Positions 35,131-43,011 of a stretch of 64,000 nucleotides of DNA are shown in pieces. The stretch's first letter is position 1. Each line of letters opens with the position of its first letter. A program made the translations under genes and the position numbers. The stretch is from positions 248,001-312,000 of the forward strand of contig NZ_CANMKO010000004.1 of NCBI RefSeq assembly GCF_947498515.1. The letters are read 5' to 3'. Source of the DNA: an uncultured Pelagimonas sp. GTDB taxonomy: Bacteria > Pseudomonadota > Alphaproteobacteria > Rhodobacterales > Rhodobacteraceae. The notes under the pieces were generated by a model. The model worked only from the letters and a program-made list of their open reading frames with translations. It was not told where the DNA came from and did no database searches.

Positions 35131-37551
35131 ATGACCACCCTTCCCACCTCCTTGTCCAACTGGTTTCAATCGCGCGGCTGGCGGATGCACCCGCATCAGG
35201 CCGACATGCTGGCGCGTGCGAATGATCCGGCGCTGATGCTGGTCGCTCCAACCGGCGGCGGCAAAACGCTGGCGGGTTTTTTGCCGACGTTGGCGGAACT
35301 TTCCGACAAGCCTGAACCGGGGCTACACACGTTATATGTCAGCCCGCTCAAGGCCTTGGCAGCAGACATCAAGCGCAACTTGCAAACCCCGATTGATGAG
35401 GCGGGCCTATCTATCCGGGTCGAGGATCGCACCGGTGATACCCCATCTAGCCGCAAGAAACGCCAACGCGCGGACCCGCCGCATATCCTTTTGACCACGC
35501 CGGAATCGCTCGCGCTTTTGACAAGCTATGAGGACGCCGAACGTACCTTCAAAGGTTTGCAACGGGTGGTGATCGATGAAATCCACGCCCTCTCCGAAAG
35601 CAAACGTGGCGATCAGCTGATGCTGGCGCTGGCGCGGTTGCAAACCCTGTGTCCGGGCCTGCGTCGCGTTGGTCTGTCGGCCACGGTCGAAGACCCCGCC
35701 GCCATCGCGCGCTTTCTGGCCCGACACCCCGACCCCTGCCATATCATTCACGCCGATCCCGGCCCGGCCCCTGACATCCAGATGTTACAGACCGATGAGG
35801 CCCCGCCATGGTCCGGGGGCGGCGCGAAATACGCCATTCCCGCCGTGTTAGAACAGGTCAAAAACCACAAAACCACGCTGATTTTCCACAACACCCGCGC
35901 CCAGGCCGAAATCTTTTTCCGCAACCTTTGGATGGCCAATGACGACGCCTTGCCAATCGGCATTCATCACGGCTCGCTTGATCGCGCCCAACGTGAAAAG
36001 GTCGAGGCGGCGATGGTGCGCGGCGATCTGCGCGCCATTGTCTGCACGGGGAGCCTCGATCTTGGCATTGATTGGGGTGACGTTGATCTGGTGATCCAGA
36101 TCGGCGCGCCGAAAAACGTCAAACGGTTGGTGCAACGGATTGGCCGCGCCAATCACCGCTACAATGCCCCCTCCAAGGCGCTTTTGGTGCCTGCAAACCG
36201 CTTCGAAGTTGTCGAATGTCTCGCCGCGCTTGAGGCGGTGCGCGAAAGCGACCTTGATGGCGATCCGCGCGGGGCTGGGCCACGCGATGTGCTCTGCCAA
36301 CATATCCTGATCGCGGCTTGCTCTGGCCCATTTGATGCCGACAATCTGTTTGATGAAATGCGCGCCGCTGGCCCCTATGCGACGCTGACCCGCTCAGAAT
36401 TTGACGCTTGCCTCGATTTTTGCGCCACCGGCGGCTATGCGCTGCGGGCCTATGATCAATGGCAACGGCTGCTGCAACGCCCTGATAAGCAATGGCAATT
36501 GCGCGATCCAAGGGCCAGCGCCCGCATCCGCCAAAACATCGGCACCATCCAAGACAGCGATCTTCTCAAGGTCAAATGGCGCGGGCGCGGCGCGGCGCTT
36601 GGCGAGATCGAAGAAAGCTTTGCCGCCAGCCTGACCAAGGGCGACACCTTCCTGATTGGTGGCCAGATTGTCCGCTACGAGGGTCTACGCGAACTAACCG
36701 TCGAGGTGAGCCGCGATCCCGGTCGCAAACCCAAGGTTGCGGTGTTTACCGGCACCAAATTCTCCACTTCGACCCAGCTTTCCCAGCGGGTGTTGCGCTA
36801 TTTCGCCGCCGAAGATTTTAGCGCACTGCCCGTCCACACCGCTGATTGGTTGCGCCTTCAGGCCGAGATGTCACGCCTGCCCCGCCCCGGCCGGTTGCAG
36901 ATCGAAACCTTTCCTATGGATGGCCGTCACCACATGGTCATCTATGGGTTCGCCGGGCGCAACGCGCAACAAACGCTTGGCCTCTTGCTCACCAAACGCA
37001 TGGAGGACATGGGCCTTGCGCCGATGGGGTTTGTCGCCACCGATTACGCTACGCTGATTTGGGGGTTGGATGCGGTCAATGACCCGGCTCCGCTCTTTGA
37101 TTTGAACATGTTAGAGGCTGGATTAGACGGCTGGTTGGCAGGAAATGCCGTGATGAAACGCACCTTTCGCAGCTCGGCCACCATTGCCGGGTTGATCGAA
37201 CGCCAAATCGGTGGCCAGCGCAAAACCGGACGTCAGGCCACCATGTCCTCGGACATTTTATACGACACCTTGCTGAAATATGACCCCGACCATCTGCTGA
37301 TGCAGATTACCCGCCAAGAGGCCATGCGGGGCCTCGTTGATTTCGACCGTATCCGCGATATGTGCGCCCGCGTTCAGGGGCGGATTGACCACATCCAATT
37401 GGATCGCGTCACACCTCTCGCGGCACCGATGCTCCTTGAGATTGGCAAAGTGCCAGTCAAAGGGGCCGCCGAAGAGCGTCTGTTGGCCGAGGAGCTGGAT
37501 CGCTTGATGCAGGGCAGCGGATTGGCGCAAGTCAGCGGGGCAAACTCATGA
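35131..37551 (+). CDS. Ligase-associated DNA-damage-response DEXH-box helicase (Lhr-like)
   Basis: Superfamily 2 helicase of 806 aa of the Lhr group. Walker A APTGGGKT is at residues 39-46, the DEIH box (IDEIHAL) near residues 148-154, and the helicase motifs GSLDLGIDWGDVDLVIQIG and LVQRIGRANH lie in the second RecA domain. A long winged-helix and Lhr-core C-terminal half follows. Such proteins translocate 3'-5' on DNA. In other bacteria they sit in a four-gene repair cluster with an ATP-dependent ligase, an exonuclease and a metallophosphoesterase. Here only the phosphoesterase gene follows, overlapping by four bases. Confidence 0.93.
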   Translation: MTTLPTSLSNWFQSRGWRMHPHQADMLARANDPALMLVAPTGGGKTLAGFLPTLAELSDKPEPGLHTLYVSPLKALAADIKRNLQTPIDEAGLSIRVEDRTGDTPSSRKKRQRADPPHILLTTPESLALLTSYEDAERTFKGLQRVVIDEIHALSESKRGDQLMLALARLQTLCPGLRRVGLSATVEDPAAIARFLARHPDPCHIIHADPGPAPDIQMLQTDEAPPWSGGGAKYAIPAVLEQVKNHKTTLIFHNTRAQAEIFFRNLWMANDDALPIGIHHGSLDRAQREKVEAAMVRGDLRAIVCTGSLDLGIDWGDVDLVIQIGAPKNVKRLVQRIGRANHRYNAPSKALLVPANRFEVVECLAALEAVRESDLDGDPRGAGPRDVLCQHILIAACSGPFDADNLFDEMRAAGPYATLTRSEFDACLDFCATGGYALRAYDQWQRLLQRPDKQWQLRDPRASARIRQNIGTIQDSDLLKVKWRGRGAALGEIEESFAASLTKGDTFLIGGQIVRYEGLRELTVEVSRDPGRKPKVAVFTGTKFSTSTQLSQRVLRYFAAEDFSALPVHTADWLRLQAEMSRLPRPGRLQIETFPMDGRHHMVIYGFAGRNAQQTLGLLLTKRMEDMGLAPMGFVATDYATLIWGLDAVNDPAPLFDLNMLEAGLDGWLAGNAVMKRTFRSSATIAGLIERQIGGQRKTGRQATMSSDILYDTLLKYDPDHLLMQITRQEAMRGLVDFDRIRDMCARVQGRIDHIQLDRVTPLAAPMLLEIGKVPVKGAAEERLLAEELDRLMQGSGLAQVSGANS

Positions 37552-38213
37552 CAGGACACGTATTTTCCTTCCACAACGCCGATCTTGTCGCCCTGTCTTC
37601 CGGGGCGTTGTTTTGGCCCGATCACGCGCTTTTGGTGGTGTCGGACCTGCATTTTGGCAAATCGGCGCGACTTTCCTCGATGGGTGGTGCCCAATTGCCC
37701 CCTTATGAAACCCGCGAGACATTGCAGCGCCTCGAAACCGACCTAACCCAAACCGAGGCCCGCAAAGTGATCTGTCTTGGCGATAGTTTTGATGCGCCCG
37801 AGGTCGAGACCGCCCTGCCCGAACAAGACCGGCTTTGGATCACCAAGCTACAGGCCGGTCGCGATTGGGTCTGGATCGAGGGCAACCATGATCCCGGCCC
37901 GGTAGCGTTGGGGGGGGCCCATCTGGCCGAACATGGCATTGACGCGCTGACCTTTCGCCATATCGCCGATCCCGAACAAAGCGGCGAGGTTTCGGGCCAC
38001 TACCACCCCAAAGCCCGGCTATCTTTGCGGGGGCAAAGCCTCACGCGGGCCTGTTTCCTTGTTGATCAGGATCGGCTCATCCTACCGGCTTATGGGGCCT
38101 ATACCGGGGGGTTGCGGAGCGATAGCAGCACCTTGTGCGATTTGATGCGCCCCGATGCGCAGGCCATTCTAACCGGAGCCACCCCATGCGCCATTCCAAT
38201 GCCGCGCCGGTGA
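37548..38213 (+). CDS. pdeM: Ligase-associated DNA-damage-response endonuclease PdeM (MPE)
   Basis: Binuclear metallophosphoesterase of 221 aa. The metal-binding motifs run in order: VSDLHFGKSA near residue 33, GDSFDAPE near residue 80, EGNHDPGP near residue 110, and SGHYHPKA near residue 148. Characterised relatives (MPE) are Mn2+-dependent DNA phosphodiesterases. The ATGA overlap with the helicase gene indicates coupled translation and a shared repair role. A 13-bp tandem repeat straddles its stop codon. Confidence 0.92.
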   Translation: MTGHVFSFHNADLVALSSGALFWPDHALLVVSDLHFGKSARLSSMGGAQLPPYETRETLQRLETDLTQTEARKVICLGDSFDAPEVETALPEQDRLWITKLQAGRDWVWIEGNHDPGPVALGGAHLAEHGIDALTFRHIADPEQSGEVSGHYHPKARLSLRGQSLTRACFLVDQDRLILPAYGAYTGGLRSDSSTLCDLMRPDAQAILTGATPCAIPMPRR

Positions 38214-38241
38214 CTGTGGTTGGTGACGGTGGTTGGTGACG
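38209..38241 (+). repeat. 13-bp tandem repeat at the pdeM stop codon
   Basis: GGTGACTGTGGTT (38209-38221) and GGTGACGGTGGTT (38222-38234) are two copies of a 13-bp unit, followed by GGTGACG starting a third. The pdeM stop codon lies in the first unit. Confidence 0.6.
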
Positions 38242-38299
38242 CATCCAGTGACGTAGCGGAAAACTTGCCGCCTCTCCTCCCGCATGGTCCGATCACCTT

Positions 38300-38722
38300 A
38301 TGACAATAGAAGACCATATCCGCCGCGGCTTTGCCCTGCAAAGCATGATGAAAACTATCGGGGCCGAGCTAACCGCCGTTGGCGAAGGCACCGTAGAAAT
38401 CAGCGCGCCCCTCTCACCCGGTTTTTTGCAACACAATGGGTTTGGCCATGCGGGCCTGACCTTTACCCTGGGCGATACCGCCGCTGGCTGTGCCGCAATG
38501 ACCTTGCTTGGCACCGATCAAGCGGTGGTCACGTCGGAAATCGGGGTGCATTTGCTCTCTCCGGCCATTGGCGATGTTCTGATTGCGCGGGGCAAAGTGA
38601 TCAAACCGGGACGGCGTCAGATCGTGTCTTCGTCTGATGTCTTCGCGCTCAAAGACGGTGTTGAAAAACACATCGCCACCTTAACCGGAACCATGGTGCC
38701 GATTGCATTGGATGCGCCTTAG
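38300..38722 (+). CDS. PaaI-family hotdog-fold thioesterase
   Basis: Small acyl-CoA thioesterase of 140 aa. The hotdog signature is clear: LQHNGFGHAGLTFTLGDTAAG contains the conserved HNG...G..L..L.D pattern with the catalytic aspartate/asparagine region, and the second half has ARGKVIKPGRRQIVSSSDV. It may remove stalled CoA esters. It lies alone between pdeM and the converging nusB operon. There is no strong ribosome-binding site before the ATG. Confidence 0.88.
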   Translation: MTIEDHIRRGFALQSMMKTIGAELTAVGEGTVEISAPLSPGFLQHNGFGHAGLTFTLGDTAAGCAAMTLLGTDQAVVTSEIGVHLLSPAIGDVLIARGKVIKPGRRQIVSSSDVFALKDGVEKHIATLTGTMVPIALDAP

Positions 38723-38824
38723 CGTCGTCAACGCCGCGGCAAACGTGACAATCCGAAAGACTGATTTGGCACCGGGCAATCTCCCCCAAACGCGTAGGGT
38801 TTTGTACAAATTGCCAACAGATAC

Positions 38825-38858
38825 AAAAACGCCCGGTCCGATTGTCGGCCCCGGGCGT
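38825..38858 (-). terminator. Rho-independent terminator of the rib/nusB operon
   Basis: ACGCCCGG (38829-38836) pairs with CCGGGCGT (38851-38858). Read on the minus strand the stem is followed by TTTTTGT. It lies 24 bp after the nusB stop. Confidence 0.85.
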
Positions 38859-38882
38859 CGTGTTTCATGAGGGGTGAAACCG

Positions 38883-39368
38883 TTAAAACGCTTCTGGTTT
38901 GGCTTCGCGGGCCATGTGGTCAAGCACCGCGTTAACAAATTTGCCTTCCTTGCCCTCTGGGAAAAACGCCTCGGCGACGCTGACAAATTCCGAAATCACC
39001 ACTTTGGGTGGGGTGTCCATCGCCACCAATTCCGCCCCAGCGGCGCGGAACAACGCACGCATGGTTGTGTCGATCCGATCAATTGGCCATTTCGCAACAA
39101 GGGCACGGTCGGTCATCTGATCGACCTTGGCCTGATAGCTCACCGCGTTTTCCAACAACTTGGAAAACAACGAAATATCACCTTCCAACATGTCAACACC
39201 GGCTTCAAGCTCGGCCCCGAAACGGTGATCCAAAAACTCTTGACGGACCTTGTCCAAACCCTGTTCGGACTGCTCCATCTGGAACAACGCCTGCACGGCA
39301 AAGAGCCGCGACGCCGATTTCATTTTGCGTTTCTGGTTGCCAGAAAGATTGTCACCGATTTGGCTCAT
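38883..39368 (-). CDS. nusB: Transcription antitermination protein NusB
   Basis: RNA-binding factor of 161 aa that joins NusE on boxA in rRNA operon transcripts. The family is recognisable from ARLFAVQALFQMEQSEQGLDKV near residue 20 and the C-terminal PPKVVISEFVSVAEAFFPEGKEGKFVNAVLD. It overlaps ribH by four bases, the widespread ribH-nusB arrangement. A terminator follows. Confidence 0.96.
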   Translation of the reverse strand: MSQIGDNLSGNQKRKMKSASRLFAVQALFQMEQSEQGLDKVRQEFLDHRFGAELEAGVDMLEGDISLFSKLLENAVSYQAKVDQMTDRALVAKWPIDRIDTTMRALFRAAGAELVAMDTPPKVVISEFVSVAEAFFPEGKEGKFVNAVLDHMAREAKPEAF

Positions 39369-39916
39369 GCGAGGTCAGGTCCCTTTGAAGCGCCCGCGAT
39401 TTGGATTTCATCAGAAGCAGGCACAAAACCCACCCCCTTGCGCGGACCGCCCCACTTACGAGCAAGCGCCACAAGATGCAAGGCCGCCGCCGCCGCCCCG
39501 CCGCCTTTGTTTTGTTCGGCCACTTCGGCACGAACACGCGCTTGTTCATAATTTTCAACGGTTAAGATGCCATTGCCGATGCAAAGACCTTGCAATCCCA
39601 AAAGCGTAATTCCGCGCGAACTGTCGTTGCAGACGGTTTCGTAATGGGTGGTTTCACCGCGAATGACACAGCCCAGCGCGACATAGCCATCAAAGTTGCT
39701 CATCCGTTCGGCAATTCCAATCGCCGTTGGAATTTCCAGCGCGCCGGGAACTTCGACCAAATCCCAGGTTCCACCCGCCGCTTCGATCTCGGCCTTGGCA
39801 CCGGCGACCTGTTCGTCGGCGATGTCTTTATAATAGGGCGAGGTTACAATCAGGATTTTGACCGGCTTATCAAACTCGGCCCGTGGCATGACGTGGTGAT
39901 TGATAGAAGAGGCCAT
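39365..39916 (-). CDS. ribH: 6,7-dimethyl-8-ribityllumazine synthase
   Basis: Penultimate enzyme of riboflavin synthesis, 183 aa. The family block VEVPGALEIPTAIG, the catalytic-histidine region GCVIRGETTHYETV, and LGLQGLCIGNGILTVEN are present. A slight C-terminal extension follows the core (GVGFVPASDEIQIAGASKGPDLA). The gene touches ribBX upstream (last base of one is the first of the other) and overlaps nusB downstream. Confidence 0.96.
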   Translation of the reverse strand: MASSINHHVMPRAEFDKPVKILIVTSPYYKDIADEQVAGAKAEIEAAGGTWDLVEVPGALEIPTAIGIAERMSNFDGYVALGCVIRGETTHYETVCNDSSRGITLLGLQGLCIGNGILTVENYEQARVRAEVAEQNKGGGAAAAALHLVALARKWGGPRKGVGFVPASDEIQIAGASKGPDLA

Positions 39917-41043
39917 TAACCCAGCTCCGAGATTTTACGAGTGCCAACAATTTCAAGACCATAGGCATCAAGACCGACAACCTTTGGCACTTTGGAGTTG
40001 GTCAAAAGCGTCAGTTTCGACAACCCCAATGACGACAAAATTTGCGCGCCCAAACCGTATTGGCGCAGGGTTTTGGGCGAAACACCTTCAACCGGGTCAA
40101 GCTTCATCGAGGTGTCGCGCAACAGCACAACAACGCCGCGCCCTTCTTTGGCGACCTCGGCCATGGCGTGCTCAAACTCATGCGCGCGCCCCTTGGGGCC
40201 GGTGCCGATCACGTCGAGCATCGGGTCCATCGCGTGCATCCGCACTAAAACCGGCTCATCACCAGAAAGATCGCCTTTTGTCAGAACGATATGCTCATCC
40301 CCATGGGTTTCGTCGGTATAAATCCGCATGTTCCATTCGCCGCCAAATTCGCTTTGAATGACTTCTTCGTTGCGCACTTTGACAAGGTTGTCATGACGGC
40401 GACGATAGGCGATCAGATCGGAAATGGTGCCGATTTTCAAACCGTGGCGTTGAGAAAAGGCCACAAGCTCCGGCAGACGCGACATGGTGCCGTCTTCGTT
40501 CATGATCTCACAGATCACACCGGCCGGGTTCAACCCCGCCAAACGGCTCACGTCGACGGCGGCCTCGGTATGTCCGGCGCGGACCAGAACACCGCCGGCC
40601 TTGGCACGCAGCGGAAACACATGGCCCGGCGTTGCGATGTCGGCTTCGCCCTTGGAGGCATCGATTGCCACCGCAACTGTGCGCGCACGGTCGGCGGCGG
40701 AAATGCCGGTGGTCACGCCTTCGCGCGCCTCGATTGAGGTGGTAAAGGCGGTTTCGTGGCGCGACGAGTTGTTCGTCGACATCAGCGACAGACCCAGCTC
40801 AGAAATCCGATCGCCGGTCATCGCCAAACAAATCAACCCCCGGCCATAGAGCGCCATGAAATTGATCGCATCGGGCGTGGCCCACTGCGCCGGGATCACC
40901 AAATCCCCTTCGTTTTCACGGTCTTCATGATCAACCAGAATGAACATACGTCCATTGCGCGCGTCTTCGATAATCTCTTCGACCGAAGAAATGGCGTCTT
41001 TCCAGTTTTCCTCAACTGGGCCCGGGTTCTCGTAATCAGCCAT
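39916..41043 (-). CDS. ribB: RibBX: 3,4-dihydroxy-2-butanone-4-phosphate synthase fused to a degenerate GTP cyclohydrolase II domain
   Basis: The N-terminal domain (residues about 15-215) makes dihydroxybutanone phosphate from ribulose-5-phosphate and looks intact: LVDHEDRENEGDLVIPA, STNNSSRHETAFTTSIEAREGVTTGISAADRA, and GHTEAAVDVSRLAG. The C-terminal domain aligns with RibA by its surrounding sequence (EGRGVVVLLRDT, YGLGAQILSSLG, LLTNS). It has no cysteines where RibA has its three zinc ligands, and the RQEGRGIGL catalytic loop is replaced by RDTSMKLDP. This matches the known RibBX form without cyclohydrolase II activity. AGGAGG precedes the ATG. No FMN riboswitch was seen upstream. Confidence 0.93.
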   Translation of the reverse strand: MADYENPGPVEENWKDAISSVEEIIEDARNGRMFILVDHEDRENEGDLVIPAQWATPDAINFMALYGRGLICLAMTGDRISELGLSLMSTNNSSRHETAFTTSIEAREGVTTGISAADRARTVAVAIDASKGEADIATPGHVFPLRAKAGGVLVRAGHTEAAVDVSRLAGLNPAGVICEIMNEDGTMSRLPELVAFSQRHGLKIGTISDLIAYRRRHDNLVKVRNEEVIQSEFGGEWNMRIYTDETHGDEHIVLTKGDLSGDEPVLVRMHAMDPMLDVIGTGPKGRAHEFEHAMAEVAKEGRGVVVLLRDTSMKLDPVEGVSPKTLRQYGLGAQILSSLGLSKLTLLTNSKVPKVVGLDAYGLEIVGTRKISELG

Positions 41044-41129
41044 GTCGCCTCCTGAATGTCACCCGCGCAGATAGCGCGCGAGCGCCTTTTTGACCAGAGG
41101 AAACGTGACGGCGCAAGCGGCGCAAAAGT

Positions 41130-41456
41130 CTAATCGATGATGTCCTCAAGAAAATCAAACGCTTCTTCAAAAAGCTTGGCTCCAAAGCTTTTGCGCTTCT
41201 TTGGCTTTTTGCGCTTGCGTTGGTAGTCGGCCTTGCTGTCTTTGCGCTTTTTGGAGGATTTTTGCGGATGGGGCCGCGCCGCGCCATACCCGAGCGCGCC
41301 CCGCGCATCGCCAACGGCGTCCGCCTTGAGGCGTTTGAGATTGTGAAGCGGAGCCCCACAGGAGCTGCACACCAATTCATGCCGCGCCTTTTCCAGCACC
41401 AGAGCAGCGCGGGTTCCGCAGTAACAACACGTGGCAATTTTGGGGTCTTTGTGCAT
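41130..41456 (-). CDS. Small zinc-ribbon protein with a lysine-rich C-terminal half
   Basis: Unrecognised 108-aa protein. The N-terminal 45 residues hold two CxxC knuckles (CCYCGTRAAL and LVCSSCGAPLH), a probable zinc ribbon. Residues about 60-90 are strongly basic (KKRKDSKADYQRKRKKPKKR), followed by an acidic amphipathic tail ending FEEAFDFLEDIID. The start at 41456 is supported by AAAAGGAGTTGCCG; the longer ORF is not. It lies between rlmB and ribBX on the same strand. The charge pattern suggests nucleic-acid or ribosome binding, which is inference only. Confidence 0.75.
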   Translation of the reverse strand: MHKDPKIATCCYCGTRAALVLEKARHELVCSSCGAPLHNLKRLKADAVGDARGALGYGAARPHPQKSSKKRKDSKADYQRKRKKPKKRKSFGAKLFEEAFDFLEDIID

Positions 41457-41664
41457 CGGCAACTCCTTTTGACCTAAATAGGAAGCCTTGCACGGTGATA
41501 AAACCCCTGCCCGATTGCAGATTTCAAAGCCGATACAATCCGCATCCTTTGGTGAAACCCATGAGGAGGCTTGACTGGATTTCAACGGTTTGGATCGCCT
41601 TTGATCAGGCGGTTGCTATTGCCGATTGCTCCCCCGCATCAATCTTGGAAGCTGGGGCCGCCCC

Positions 41665-42450
41665 CTAGCCCCTTGGACGCGCCGCATACAAGGCCACGGC
41701 GGCAGCATTGGAGACATTGAGAGAGCCAAATTCACCAGCGAAATCGATCTTGACCAATTGATCAACGGTTTCCTTGGTTTTGGGCCGCAACCCCGGCCCC
41801 TCGGCCCCAAGCACAAGAGCAACCGGCGCATCCCGCCGCCCTTCTAGCGCTTGTTCAATGGTTTGTTCCGCTTCTCCGTCCAGCCCCAGAACCAAGTAGC
41901 CTAGTTTTTGCAGCTCTAGGATCGTGTCCGAAAGGTTGCGTTCGCGCAGATAGGGTTGACGTTCCAACGCACCAGATGCCGTTTTCGCCAAGGCTCCGGT
42001 TTCGGGGGCGGCGTGGTGGCGTGTTCCGACAACGGCTTGGGCCCCAAACACCTCGGCCGACCGCAGGATCGCACCGACGTTGTGGGGATCACTGACCCGA
42101 TCCAACAGGACCAAGCGCAGTGGATCATCACCCGAAGTGATCGCGACCTCTTCCAAACGCCCCCAATTCAACGGCTTCACCTCAAGCGCTGCGCCTTGGT
42201 GAACCGATTGCGGATCAATCGGCGCTTTAAAACGGCGCGGATCGTGAATTTCGGGCTCAATCCCGGCTTCGCTCACCGCATCCTCAAGTTTTGAGGCGGC
42301 GTTGGGTGTCAGAATCAGCCGCAGCTTTTCCCGTTTAGGGTTAACAAGCGCGTCACGCACCGCATGCAAGCCGAACAACCAGACGGTTTGCGCCGCGGCG
42401 GCACGTTTGGCCTGTTCTTTTTCAATCACCCATTTTGGTTTTTCAGCCAT
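41665..42450 (-). CDS. rlmB: TrmH/RlmB-type 23S rRNA 2'-O-ribose methyltransferase
   Basis: SPOUT-class methyltransferase of 261 aa that probably methylates G2251 of 23S rRNA. The N-terminal substrate-binding region begins WLFGLHAVRDALVNPKREKLRL. The knotted SpoU domain shows LVLLDRVSDPHNVGAILRSAEVFGA, LVLGAEGPGLRPKTKETVDQLVKI and the C-terminal GSLNVSNAAAVALY. The ATG at 42450 is preferred over the longer ORF. Divergent from tRNA-Tyr. Assignment to RlmB rather than another TrmH relative is likely but not proven. Confidence 0.88.
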   Translation of the reverse strand: MAEKPKWVIEKEQAKRAAAAQTVWLFGLHAVRDALVNPKREKLRLILTPNAASKLEDAVSEAGIEPEIHDPRRFKAPIDPQSVHQGAALEVKPLNWGRLEEVAITSGDDPLRLVLLDRVSDPHNVGAILRSAEVFGAQAVVGTRHHAAPETGALAKTASGALERQPYLRERNLSDTILELQKLGYLVLGLDGEAEQTIEQALEGRRDAPVALVLGAEGPGLRPKTKETVDQLVKIDFAGEFGSLNVSNAAAVALYAARPRG

Positions 42451-42519
42451 ATCACGCGCCTTTTTCTGCTTGGATCTCTCCTTGCACCCATGTTGCGCGC
42501 TTGCCAAGTTATTTTCCTG

Positions 42520-42547
42520 TTGACGCCGCTTTTGTGCGGTTGTAATC
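42520..42547 (+). promoter_or_regulatory. Probable promoter of tRNA-Tyr
   Basis: TTGACG (42520-42525) and TGTAAT (42541-42546) are 15-16 bases apart and lie about 33 bp before the mature tRNA start. Confidence 0.5.
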
Positions 42548-42579
42548 CCCCCCTCACGCCAACAATGTTGGCAAACGGT

Positions 42580-42663
42580 GGGCGACAGGCCGCAAGGTGT
42601 GGCAGGGGACTGTAACTCCCTCGAGGCGACTCACGCCTGGTTCGATTCCAGGGTCGCCCACCA
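42580..42663 (+). tRNA. tRNA-Tyr: tRNA-Tyr (anticodon GTA)
   Basis: A complete 84-nt cloverleaf including encoded CCA. The acceptor stem GGGCGAC pairs with GTCGCCC. The D stem is GCC/GGC, and the anticodon stem GGGGA/TCCCT closes the loop CTGTAAC with anticodon GTA. There is a long class II variable arm (GAG-GCGA-CTC) as bacterial tRNA-Tyr has. The T arm is CCTGG-TTCGATT-CCAGG. Discriminator A. Confidence 0.97.
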
Positions 42664-43011
42664 TTTAAATCATACAGTTACGATAGCAATGTGATCGCTT
42701 TGGATGCGGGCGGGTTTGACCCGCCTTAGTGTGTTTTCCCATGTGTCGATTTGAAAATGACGAGTTTTCTCTGCCGTCGCCTGGGTCGCAGAAAACCAAA
42801 GATCTCAAACCAATCTTGATTTGATTTTTGTGGCTTGCATGGGTTGTGTCCAATGCGAAAAGCTACGGCCAAGCGAATTTCGAGGCCTTACCCCCAAGTG
42901 TACCCTCGCAAAATGTGACGGATAGAGCGCGCGTTCGCACCAGATCCGCAGGTTTGTAAAGATGCAGAACCCACAGCAAAACCTATCAAAATAAGCCGAC
43001 GAAATTCCGTT
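42664..43011. other. Gene-free region after tRNA-Tyr
   Basis: 348 bp with no credible gene. The stem GGCGGG/CCCGCC (42709-42725) followed by TTAGTGTGTTTT is a plausible tRNA terminator. I looked for a second copy of the tRNA 3' end that would mark an integration event and did not find one in the window. Confidence 0.5.
42709..42737 (+). terminator. Probable terminator after tRNA-Tyr
   Basis: Six-bp GC stem (42709-42714 with 42720-42725), TTTGA loop, T-rich tail ending TTTT at 42737. Confidence 0.5.

Noticed and set aside
41044-41129. Possible FMN riboswitch upstream of ribBX
   Set aside because: The gap before ribBX is only about 85 bp, lies within an operon and shows none of the conserved RFN stems.
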